Below, in pieces: positions 1 through 6,162 of a stretch of 6,963 nt of DNA. Every line of letters begins with the position of its first letter. The first letter of the stretch is position 1. The translations under genes were made by a program, and so were the position numbers. The notes under the pieces were generated by a model that was not told the origin of the DNA, did no database searches, and saw nothing but the letters and a program-made list of their open reading frames with translations. Source of the DNA: an uncultured Bryobacterales bacterium (GTDB taxonomy: Bacteria > Acidobacteriota > Terriglobia > Bryobacterales > UBA6623); the NCBI GenBank assembly GCA_946887065.1, contig CAMPKL010000187.1, positions 1-6,963 of the forward strand, read 5' to 3'.

Positions 1-360
1 GAACCGGAGATGTCTTTGGGTCGACCCTAGTTTCTGTATCGCTCTTACGCTGCGGATCGTTTGGCCTCACCGCCTGCCCCAAACACTTTCGACCGATGCA
101 TCGGCGCCCCTGACCGTGCTCGGTCCAGCCAAGGATCTTCTGTATTTAGGTGTAGCACCCTGTGTCAAGGCTTTTGAGGGTGGTTGAGGCGTAAGTCGTT
201 GTAGGCATGGGGAAAGAAAGTTTGAAAAAAGTTGTTGGTTGCGGCGGCTGGTGCGAAAACCCGCCGCTTACGCGGCTTGGCTGGGGTCGCGGTATGTTTG
301 TGGGCCTGGGTCGCCGGATTGACTTGAGGCTGGGTGCGATGCTGAGATGAAAGGGTCTGT
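1..360. other. Non-coding region upstream of tRNA-His
   Basis: No convincing gene is visible in this 360-bp stretch. It holds two short perfect palindromes, GGGTCGACCC at 18-27 and CCGATGCATCGG at 93-104. It also has an inverted repeat GCGGCGG (241-247) / CCGCCGC (261-267), which overlaps a second small hairpin GCCGC-TTAC-GCGGC (263-276). None is followed by a T-run, so none reads as an intrinsic terminator. On the minus strand there is a perfect TTGACA (163-168), with a poor TACAGA at 18-bp spacing (139-144), that could drive a gene leaving the window on the left. A frame open from the left edge to a TGA at 185-187 has composition unlike the real genes here and I do not call it. Confidence 0.6.
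319..348 (+). promoter_or_regulatory. Candidate promoter of tRNA-His
   Basis: TTGACT (319-324) matches the sigma-70 -35 box at five of six bases. TGAGAT (343-348) lies 18 bp further on and matches the -10 box at only three of six. The predicted start of transcription falls a few bases before the mature tRNA at 361, which is a sensible position. The weak -10 box keeps this a candidate only. Confidence 0.35.
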
Positions 361-437
361 GCCGACGTAGCTCAGTTGGTTAGAGCGCCTGATTGTGGAT
401 CAGGAGGCCGGTGGTTCAAGTCCACCCGTCGGTACCA
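361..437 (+). tRNA. tRNA-His (GTG), lacking the G-1:C73 identity pair
   Basis: A complete cloverleaf can be folded. The acceptor stem is GCCGACG (361-367) with CGTCGGT (427-433), and positions 8-9 are T-A. The D stem is GCTC/GAGC (370-373, 383-386). The anticodon stem is CCTGA/TCAGG (388-392, 400-404) around the loop TTGTGGA, giving anticodon GTG (395-397). The variable loop is AGGCC. The T stem is GGTGG/CCACC with loop TTCAAGT (415-421). CCA is encoded (435-437). The anticodon fixes histidine. Oddly, the base before position 1 is T (360), not G; position 73 is A (434), not C; and the first pair is G1:U72. Almost all bacterial tRNA-His carry G-1 paired to C73. Position 37 is G, where E. coli tRNA-His has A. 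The change implies a matching histidyl-tRNA synthetase elsewhere in the genome. Confidence 0.97.
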
Positions 438-592
438 ACCTCCCTCAAACTTCAACGGCTTACCCCTTCGAGCCGGCTGCGAATAAGGCCTTTCGTCGAG
501 TATCGTAATGTCGCGCGCCTAGCGCCCAGACCAGTTCCCGAGCGTCACACTGAATGAGTGGGACTCGGTCCAGCCGGGTCTCACAGGCGACC

Positions 593-2233
593 ATGATCGA
601 TGTCGGCAGCCAAGTAGGCGAATACGAGGTCCTGGAAAGACTGGGCACGGGCGGAGCCGGCCGAGTTTACAAGGTCCGGCACCGCATCACGGGGCGCATC
701 GAAGCGCTGAAGGTGCTGCTGCCGGCTCGTTCGTTAGACGAAGAGTCCCGAGGACGATTCCTGCGCGAAGTGCGGGTCCAAGCGAATCTGAACCATCCCA
801 ACATCGCCTCCGTTCTAACCGCTTTCGAGTCTGAAGACGGCCTGGTGTTGGTGATGGAGTTCGTGGAGGGCGAGTCGCTTGGCGAATACCTGGAACGTGG
901 CCGCTTAGGCCTGGACGAGCAACTGAGCTTTGCCGTCCAGGCGCTTTCCGCACTGGCCTATGCCCATTCTCGCGGCGTGATCCATCGCGACATCAAACCC
1001 GAGAACCTGCTCATCGGTCCCGCCAAGACTCTCAAGATCACGGATTTCGGTTTGGCGAAGACGGAGACCGACATTACCTTGACGTCGACCGGGAGTCCCA
1101 TGGGCTCGGTCTTTTACATTTCTCCCGAGCAGATCACCGCAGCAGTTCCGGTTGACCAACGGGCGGACATCTATTCGATGGGCGCGGTCCTCTATCAGCT
1201 CACGACCGGACGGCGGCCCTTCCGGGGCAGCCAAGCGTACGAGCTGATGCGGGCCCACCTCGAACAACAGCCCGTACCTCCGAGCGAAGTGGATGCGTCG
1301 ATTCCCGCAGCGCTAAGCGAGGCCATCCTCAAGGCGCTGGCCAAGGATCCCCAGGACCGTTTCGCTTCGGCAGAGGAGTTCAGCCTGGCGGTGCAGCACC
1401 CTGCCGCGCGGATGCCGCCGCCCGCCAGACCCGCCGCACGCGCGGCGCCCTCGACTCTCGCTTTGCTGTTCGACCGCAGACTGCTGCGCTTTGTCGCACT
1501 GCTGTTCGTCCTTTCGGCAGCGGCGTTGTTCGTCGCTTCCCGATTTGCGTCGCGGGCGCCGGTCCAGCAAACAGCGGCCGAAGGCGAGCCGCCGGCGGCG
1601 GCTCTTTCAACGGAGGAGCTAACCGTCGAAACGAATGATGAGGCGCCGCCGGCGGTTGAGCCCAAGCCGTCTCCGGTCCAGGCTGTTGAAGCCGAACCGC
1701 CGCCGTCCGAGGAGTCCGCTGCGCCCCCGGCAGCGGCGCAGACGCTGCTGCCCGCGGCGGTCCAAGTCCGCATATTGGATTCATTCGGGTCAGATCAGGA
1801 CGAGAGCCGAATTTCGGCGGAAGTTCTCAGCCCTCCCGAACTCGCCGGCTATCGCATCGATGGACGAGTCACTGAAGCCAGAAGCAGCGGAAAGCCGGAC
1901 GGCCAGTCCGATTTCAAGATCGCTTTCACTGCGCTTCACGGCGGGGGAGAGGCCGTGCCTATCGCCGGCGAAATACAAGGCTTCCGCAACTCACAAGGCG
2001 CCGCGGGCGTGGATGAGAACGGCAAGGAACTCAAGATGAAAGGCGGCGTCCTGCAACGCGGTAAGCAGGTGGCTTCCGGGATTGGCTCGGCCGTCGGAGG
2101 ATTGTTCGGGCGCAAGGGGAAACGCGACCGTTCTTCGCCAACGGCGGCAACGTTCACCGCCAAGGCTGCGCGCATAACGTTCCTGCCCGGGAGCGAATTC
2201 GACCTGTATGTGACGCCGTTCGATTCCGATTAG
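593..2233 (+). CDS. Membrane-anchored Ser/Thr protein kinase (Hanks/PknB type) with extracytoplasmic domain
   Basis: Receptor-like kinase of 546 residues from the chosen start. The cytoplasmic kinase domain covers about 11-268. It has a Gly loop G18-T-G-G-A-G23, Lys40 (ALKVL) and alpha-C Glu59. The catalytic loop is H131-R-D-I-K-P-E-N138, followed by D151-F-G and S177-P-E in the APE position, so an active enzyme is expected. A hydrophobic segment at about 298-316 follows Arg residues and should place the C-terminus outside the membrane. A Pro/Ala/Glu-rich linker (about 320-383) leads to a C-terminal domain (about 386-546) with a Gly-rich stretch near 495-510. That domain resembles the 'LPxGTxLxVRL...GRVxEA' envelope domain I associate with Acidobacteriota; this resemblance is from memory. 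I chose ATG 593 because the protein then starts MIDVGSQVGEYEVL, as many relatives do, with a weak AGGCG upstream. ATG 554 in the same frame has no ribosome binding site. The 155-bp gap after the tRNA shows no clear promoter. Substrates are unknown. Confidence 0.94.
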   Translation: MIDVGSQVGEYEVLERLGTGGAGRVYKVRHRITGRIEALKVLLPARSLDEESRGRFLREVRVQANLNHPNIASVLTAFESEDGLVLVMEFVEGESLGEYLERGRLGLDEQLSFAVQALSALAYAHSRGVIHRDIKPENLLIGPAKTLKITDFGLAKTETDITLTSTGSPMGSVFYISPEQITAAVPVDQRADIYSMGAVLYQLTTGRRPFRGSQAYELMRAHLEQQPVPPSEVDASIPAALSEAILKALAKDPQDRFASAEEFSLAVQHPAARMPPPARPAARAAPSTLALLFDRRLLRFVALLFVLSAAALFVASRFASRAPVQQTAAEGEPPAAALSTEELTVETNDEAPPAVEPKPSPVQAVEAEPPPSEESAAPPAAAQTLLPAAVQVRILDSFGSDQDESRISAEVLSPPELAGYRIDGRVTEARSSGKPDGQSDFKIAFTALHGGGEAVPIAGEIQGFRNSQGAAGVDENGKELKMKGGVLQRGKQVASGIGSAVGGLFGRKGKRDRSSPTAATFTAKAARITFLPGSEFDLYVTPFDSD

Positions 2234-2241
2234 AATGGCCG

Positions 2242-3555
2242 CTACGGTTTCACGATGCTGCCGTCGAGTGCGCGGTCGAGGCTGTAGGCGCCGCCGTTCA
2301 GCCAAGGTTTAATCGGGTACTTGGCGGCGATGGCTTCGTCGATGTCGATGCCGAGCCCGGGACGTCCGCTGTCGTAGAGATAGCCTCTGCGGATCTCCGC
2401 GACGCCGCTCATCATTTCGCGAACTGAGTCGGGGAAGCCGTTTTCTTCCTGTATGCCGAAACCGGTACTCGAAATATCCACGTGATAGGCGGCTAGTTGG
2501 TTCACGGGGTCATTTTCGCCGCCCTCTTGGAATGCCGTCTTCGCGCCGAACGTTTCGCACAAATTGGCTAGCTTCTTGGCCGGAGTGATGCCGCCAATGC
2601 CGGAGACGCGGCAGCGGGCGAAGTCGATCCATCTTTTGGCGATCAACGGGTTGTACTCAAACGGATGCGTAAACAACTCGCCCACAGCCTGCGGCGTGGT
2701 GCAGATCTGCCGAATGCGCTCGTACCAGTCGACTTGCTCAGGCGCCAGAACGTCTTCGACAAAGAACATCTGCATGTCTTGCATGCGCCGGCAAAACTCC
2801 ACCGCGTTCATTCCGGTCAGGTGCGAGTGGACATCGTGCAACAGCTTGGGCTCGAAGCCTAGGCGAGCGCGCACCTGCTCGAACATCTTGGGCACGCGGT
2901 CGACGTAGGTTTCTTCATCGAATGCCGGACCCGCATAGCCGGTTTCGGGGCGGCTGCGCTCGCCCGCGGGGATGAACCCGCCGCCGCCGTACTGTCCAAA
3001 CTGGACGCGGATATGGCGGTAACCGTTTTCGATGCCCTGCTGAATGCGCTCGAGCGCGGCTTCCGCATCGTTGCCGCCGGCGTGGTCGTAACAGGGCACG
3101 GCATCGCGCGCCTTGCCGCCCATCAATTCATAAACCGGCATGCCGGCGCGCTTGCCCTTGATATCCCACAGCGCCATGTCCATGCCGCTGAGCACGTTGT
3201 TGTTCACGGGGCCATTGCGCCAATAAGTTTTGACGTGCGCGCTCTGCCACAGATCTTCAATGCGATCGGGATCTTGGCCGATCAGCCAGGGCTTCAGATG
3301 ATTTTCGAGCGCGGCGACGACGGCGCTGGTTTGATAGTGATTGTTCGCTGAGCCGATGCCGTAGAGCCCCGGTTCATTAGTGATGATCTTGACGAAAACC
3401 CAGCGATAGTTCGCTCCGCCGCTGGTTTGGATGATTTTCACGTCCTCGATCTTGAGCGGCGGCAGGCCGTTGGTGCGGCGGGCGACTTCCTGAGCCGTGG
3501 CGACCGACATGGCGGGCACAGCGAGCAAACTCTTGGCGAAAAGGCGGCGATTCAT
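2242..3555 (-). CDS. Tat-exported enolase-superfamily protein, mannonate dehydratase (ManD/RspA-like) subgroup
   Basis: 437 residues from ATG 3555, chosen for the strong AGGAGGG nine bases upstream and because it begins with an export signal. The longer frame to 3618 adds residues without one. The signal NRRLFAKSLLAVP (2-14) fits a twin-arginine motif, with likely cleavage after ATA (19-21). The mature protein has the capping domain (about 34-150, including GMDMALWDIKGK) and then the barrel. The Mg ligands appear as Asp241 (LLHDVH), Glu267 (VEDV) and Glu293 (VGELF), with His243 as the usual acid. The C-terminus (GIDIDEAIAAKYPIKPW) closely follows characterised D-mannonate dehydratases, which turn D-mannonate into 2-keto-3-deoxygluconate. 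However, the segment matching ManD's CHGPTD reads F-Q343-E-G-G, so the second catalytic His is replaced by Gln. I also cannot place ManD's active-site Tyr. Activity on mannonate is therefore doubtful; another acid-sugar substrate is possible. It lies 74 bp downstream of the secreted-protein gene on the same strand. Confidence 0.92.
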   Translation of the reverse strand: MNRRLFAKSLLAVPAMSVATAQEVARRTNGLPPLKIEDVKIIQTSGGANYRWVFVKIITNEPGLYGIGSANNHYQTSAVVAALENHLKPWLIGQDPDRIEDLWQSAHVKTYWRNGPVNNNVLSGMDMALWDIKGKRAGMPVYELMGGKARDAVPCYDHAGGNDAEAALERIQQGIENGYRHIRVQFGQYGGGGFIPAGERSRPETGYAGPAFDEETYVDRVPKMFEQVRARLGFEPKLLHDVHSHLTGMNAVEFCRRMQDMQMFFVEDVLAPEQVDWYERIRQICTTPQAVGELFTHPFEYNPLIAKRWIDFARCRVSGIGGITPAKKLANLCETFGAKTAFQEGGENDPVNQLAAYHVDISSTGFGIQEENGFPDSVREMMSGVAEIRRGYLYDSGRPGLGIDIDEAIAAKYPIKPWLNGGAYSLDRALDGSIVKP

Positions 3556-3564
3556 GGCGGGGGT

Positions 3565-3571
3565 CCCTCCT
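3565..3571 (-). promoter_or_regulatory. Shine-Dalgarno site of the ManD-like gene
   Basis: Read on the minus strand this is AGGAGGG, nine bases before ATG 3555. It is the strongest ribosome binding site in the window and decides the start of the ManD-like gene against the upstream in-frame ATG at 3618. Confidence 0.8.
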
Positions 3572-3587
3572 AGGCGTGACGTGCACC

Positions 3588-3618
3588 AGGGTAGCCCAGG
3601 CATGGGGTTTGCGGTCAA
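3588..3618 (-). promoter_or_regulatory. Possible internal promoter of the ManD-like gene
   Basis: On the minus strand, TTGACC (3613-3618) matches the -35 box at five of six bases. A weak TACCCT (3588-3593) lies 19 bp on, which is a long spacing. If real, the ManD-like gene could be transcribed separately from the secreted-protein gene upstream. The alternative is simple co-transcription across the 74-bp gap. Confidence 0.22.
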
Positions 3619-3629
3619 CGCCGGCTTTC

Positions 3630-4394
3630 CTAGGCTTTTACGTTGTTGATGATGGCCTTGGCCGTGTCGTGCAACATTTTCGATGCGTTCGACATGGTCT
3701 GCAGGATCTGTCCGTCGAGCGCCTTGTGCAGGTCGGCAACGGCCTGTTGCACGTTGCTGTCCGCGGTGTTGCAGAGCGCCACAATTCTCTGCAGTTCGGT
3801 CGAGACCGAGTCCGCCGTCGCGGGTTGCGGCTCGGCTCGTTCCACAGGGCGCACGCCGGCTGCGTATTTGCCGGTGAGAATCAGCGGCTGAATCTGCAGA
3901 TCATCCGAGGCCTTGCCTTCATCGAACGAAGCTTTCAGGCGTTCCAAGCGGGCACGCTCCCGGTAAACCGCTTCCCGCTGTTGCTCTCGGAACTCGACGG
4001 CGGCCCTCAAGGGCTGGAAGTTGGCGTTCTTATCGAGGTAGGCCTGCTGCAAGACGCCATGGACGAGCGCGTCGAGGTCAGGCTCGAATTCGCGTTCCTT
4101 CATCTTGCTCAGGGCCAGTTCCCAATCCTTGCGCGCCGAAGCATAGTCGCCTTGGCTCAAGCGAAGGGCCGTGCGCCGGAGCATGCCGCTTTCCTCGGAA
4201 CGCAAATCGGGCGAGAAGCGGCCGAATAAGGCAATCTTCTTCAGATCGTCCAGCGCAAGCGGGGGAGCCTCTTCCAGCGTTTGTTGCAATTTCTCGGCCG
4301 CCAGCACATCGCGCTCCATGCGTTGGATGATCTGGCCTGGCGCCGGCATTGCCGCCAATAACGCCGCGATTGCAATCAAGGTGTACCGCTTCAC
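3630..4394 (-). CDS. Secreted alpha-helical protein of unknown function
   Basis: 254 residues from GTG 4394. I do not recognise a family. The N-terminus MKRYTLIAIAALLAAMPAPGQ is a classic Sec signal peptide with a probable cleavage near Gln21 and no lipobox Cys, so the protein should be periplasmic or secreted. The mature part is rich in Glu, Arg, Lys, Leu and Ala and looks mostly helical. A TPR-like stretch lies around residues 74-95 (SQGDYASARKDWELAL). A strongly charged, coiled-coil-like run (FREQQREAVYRERARLERLK) lies in the middle, and a second helical segment sits near the C-terminus. GTG 4394 is preferred because GGCGGGA (4402-4408) sits about eight bases upstream. A GTG at 4412 in the same frame has poor spacing to any ribosome binding site and would fall at the predicted transcript start (TATACT at 4417-4422). 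It shares the strand with the ManD-like gene 74 bp downstream, so a common transcript is plausible. Confidence 0.82.
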   Translation of the reverse strand: MKRYTLIAIAALLAAMPAPGQIIQRMERDVLAAEKLQQTLEEAPPLALDDLKKIALFGRFSPDLRSEESGMLRRTALRLSQGDYASARKDWELALSKMKEREFEPDLDALVHGVLQQAYLDKNANFQPLRAAVEFREQQREAVYRERARLERLKASFDEGKASDDLQIQPLILTGKYAAGVRPVERAEPQPATADSVSTELQRIVALCNTADSNVQQAVADLHKALDGQILQTMSNASKMLHDTAKAIINNVKA

Positions 4395-4505
4395 TGTCCG
4401 TTCCCGCCTCACTTGGAGTATAAAGCTCCCCTGCTCAGAACAGACGTTTGACGGCGATGCCGGTTAGCATACGGCAGGCCGCTATTCGCTACGATCAAAT
4501 TCGCC
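4395..4505. promoter_or_regulatory. Divergent intergenic region between the secreted-protein and galactonate-dehydratase-like genes
   Basis: This 111-bp gap must hold the start signals for both flanking transcripts. Leftward, TATACT (minus strand, 4417-4422) is a good -10 box (five of six) with no recognisable -35 at normal spacing. Rightward, TTGACG (4448-4453) is a good -35, but the bases at the expected -10 position are poor; TACGAT (4490-4495) is a -10-like hexamer very close to the ATG at 4506. No clear operator palindrome was seen. Confidence 0.4.
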
Positions 4506-5714
4506 ATGCTCACACGCCGCCGCTTTCTCCAAACCGCTGCCGCCGGCAGCATCCTCGCCGCCCAAGCCCAAGCCGCCCTCGCGGAAATGAAGATCACGCG
4601 CATACGCTTCTACGACTCGCCTCTAGGCATGCGCGTCTTCAACCAAAGCTCTCAAATCGTAACCGTTGAAACCGACGCGGGCATCACCGGCATCGGCGAA
4701 GGCGGCTCCACCGATATGATGAAGTCCCTCGCCGCCATGATCATCGGCGAGCGTCCAAACCGCATCGAACAGCTCTGGCAGCTGATGTACCGCGGCGAAT
4801 TCTATCCTCCAGGACGGGAGAAGATACATGCCCTGGGCGCCTTGGACATGGCGCTGTGGGACATCAAGGGCAAAGCTCTCGACGTGCCCGTTTACGAACT
4901 GCTGGGCGGCCTCACGCGGGACTACGTCAACTGTTACTCGACGGGCTTCCCCTCTCAGGGAAACGTTCGCGACACGGCGCGCGCCTGCATTGACTTCGGC
5001 TTCAAGGCCTTCCGCACGAGCGTGATCGGGCGTAACAATGAAGCTTTTGAGCCGCAGCGGGCGGTGCGCGACACCGTCAGTCATTGCGAGCAAATCCGCG
5101 AAGGCGTGGGCGAAAACGGCGCCTGGGCGATTGACTATCACACCCGTTTGGACTTCGCCGACGCGGTGCGGCTCAGCGAACTGCTAGAACCGCTCGAGCC
5201 GATTTTCTGCGAAGACCTAGTGCGCTCCGAGAACCCCGGCATCTATCGCCAACTGCGCCCGCTGGTCAAGGTGCCCATTGCCGTGGGCGAGCACTTCGCG
5301 GACCGCTGGGAAGTCAACGAACTGATCGAGGGACGGTTGATTGACTACTCACGCATTACGCTGCCGAACGTCGGCGGCATCACCGAAATGAAGAAGCTCG
5401 CCACCTACTGCGAGCCGCATTACGTCGGCCTTATCCCGCACTTTACGGGACCCATCGCCGAGGCTTCGCTGGTGCATGTACTGGGGTCGGCGCCGCAATT
5501 CAGCATGATGGAAATGACGGGCGACGGTTCTCAACAACTGCCGCACCTGCCTGAATGCTACGACTTCCGTGAAGGCAAGATGTGGCCAAGTAATCGTCCG
5601 GGACTGGGCGTGGTGTTCGACTCGACCAAGGCGACTCAAATCGCCGAGATCACCGAGAACGTGACGATCGCGCCCAAGTTTTACCGCGAAGACGGCTCAC
5701 TGACGAACTGGTAA
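4506..5714 (+). CDS. Tat-exported enolase-superfamily dehydratase, galactonate-dehydratase-like
   Basis: 402 residues. The start is fixed by a textbook Tat signal, LTRRRFLQTAAAG (2-14), with a hydrophobic segment and a likely cleavage after ALA (24-26); there is no evident ribosome binding site. The mature protein shows the mandelate racemase/muconate-lactonising architecture. The capping domain covers about 29-140 (ALDMALWDIKGKALDVPVYELLGG), followed by the barrel and a return to the cap. The Mg ligands are Asp210 (AIDYH), Glu236 (CEDL) and Glu262 (VGEHF). His212, two residues after the first ligand, and His312 (LIPHFTGP) match the catalytic His pair of D-galactonate dehydratase (DgoD). The expected reaction is dehydration of an aldonate such as D-galactonate to a 2-keto-3-deoxy sugar acid, with Tat targeting implying folded export. 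Exact substrate cannot be read from sequence; gluconate, arabinonate or another acid sugar is possible. It is transcribed away from the secreted-protein/ManD-like pair. Confidence 0.93.
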   Translation: MLTRRRFLQTAAAGSILAAQAQAALAEMKITRIRFYDSPLGMRVFNQSSQIVTVETDAGITGIGEGGSTDMMKSLAAMIIGERPNRIEQLWQLMYRGEFYPPGREKIHALGALDMALWDIKGKALDVPVYELLGGLTRDYVNCYSTGFPSQGNVRDTARACIDFGFKAFRTSVIGRNNEAFEPQRAVRDTVSHCEQIREGVGENGAWAIDYHTRLDFADAVRLSELLEPLEPIFCEDLVRSENPGIYRQLRPLVKVPIAVGEHFADRWEVNELIEGRLIDYSRITLPNVGGITEMKKLATYCEPHYVGLIPHFTGPIAEASLVHVLGSAPQFSMMEMTGDGSQQLPHLPECYDFREGKMWPSNRPGLGVVFDSTKATQIAEITENVTIAPKFYREDGSLTNW

Positions 5715-5763
5715 CGCAACCGGACTGCGGCGGGCCTAGTCGTGGGAGGTGCGATGCCGGCTC

Positions 5764-6066
5764 TTAGTTGCCTAGACTCGCTTTCTTGTCGACGCTTTTC
5801 GCGGCGCTGGACCGCTCCGAACGAGGCGGCAAAGGCTTGACTCTGCCGGGAGGAACCAACATACGGGACGTGGCTGCTATTCGGGCGACAACCTGGGCCA
5901 CTGCGCGGCTGTCCCTGGCCCAAACGGCTTCGTGCAACTCCTCACGCCTGTCGTAGCTTAGGCCGTCCAGGCAGGTGTCGAAGTACAAATCCGTGGCGGT
6001 GCTCCACTGGCCCAACTCGGCGAACCGGCGCAGAAGCTCTAGGTCTACAGCGGTGGATATCTTCAT
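5764..6066 (-). CDS. Small uncharacterised protein, 100 residues
   Basis: I do not recognise a family. The N-terminal two thirds (residues 1-68) are acidic and apparently helical, with features such as LELLRRFAELGQW and YDRREELHEAVWARD. The last 32 residues are basic and Pro/Ser-rich, likely disordered. There is no signal peptide or membrane segment, so a cytoplasmic location is likely. Codon use with G or C frequent in third positions supports it as real, and the antiparallel frame over the same bases looks like its shadow. An AAAGG lies about 12 bases before ATG 6066, a weak site at long spacing. The gene stands alone: a terminator separates it from the peptidase gene upstream, and it converges with the dehydratase gene 49 bp away. 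Confidence 0.72.
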   Translation of the reverse strand: MKISTAVDLELLRRFAELGQWSTATDLYFDTCLDGLSYDRREELHEAVWARDSRAVAQVVARIAATSRMLVPPGRVKPLPPRSERSSAAKSVDKKASLGN

Positions 6067-6100
6067 GCCGACGTGGATACCTTTGCGAGTTAAACCGTTA

Positions 6101-6139
6101 CAAACAAAACCCAGGGCAGGGCATCTTGTTTGCCCAGGG
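6101..6139 (-). terminator. Rho-independent terminator of the M20 peptidase gene
   Basis: On the minus strand, CCCTGGGCA (6139-6131) pairs with TGCCCTGGG (6118-6110) around a 12-base loop: eight base pairs with one T:T mismatch. TTTTGTTTG (6109-6101) follows directly. It begins 23 bases after the peptidase stop codon. An alternative shorter stem (GGGCA/TGCCC, seven-base loop) uses the second copy of the repeat. It insulates the small gene at 5764-6066 from peptidase transcription. Confidence 0.75.
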
Positions 6140-6162
6140 ACTACGGCTGAGGTCTTCTCTAT

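Noticed and set aside
1..70. Minus-strand frame from GTG 70 running off the left edge, with a possible promoter at 139-168
   Set aside because: Only 23 codons are visible, base use is not coding-like, and the -10 box is poor. It is too short to support a gene.
93..104. Perfect 12-bp palindrome CCGATGCATCGG as an operator
   Set aside because: A single isolated palindrome with no second copy and no promoter at a matching distance. It may be chance.
2..187. Reading frame open from the left edge to a TGA, possibly the 3' end of a gene
   Set aside because: Third codon positions are not GC-rich as in the real genes of the window. The peptide is rich in Cys and Trp with no recognisable motif, and another frame is also open over the same bases.
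361..437. tRNA-His as an integration site for a mobile element
   Set aside because: No second copy of the tRNA 3' end, no integrase and no phage or plasmid genes are present in the window.
456..475. CGGCT/AGCCG hairpin after the tRNA as a terminator
   Set aside because: The stem is five base pairs with a ten-base loop and is not followed by a T-run.
1195..1773. Long minus-strand open frame of 192 codons
   Set aside because: It is antisense to the linker and membrane segment of the kinase. Its Ala/Ser/Gly-rich low-complexity translation is typical of a shadow frame.
3568..3635. Direct repeat TCCTAGGC at 3568-3575 and 3628-3635
   Set aside because: Only eight bases long. One copy overlaps the Shine-Dalgarno region and the other the stop codon, so each is explained by local function or chance.
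3576..4229. Long plus-strand open frame of 217 codons
   Set aside because: It lies antisense to the secreted-protein gene, which has a signal peptide, ribosome binding site and coherent helical sequence. The plus frame is a GC-rich shadow without family motifs.
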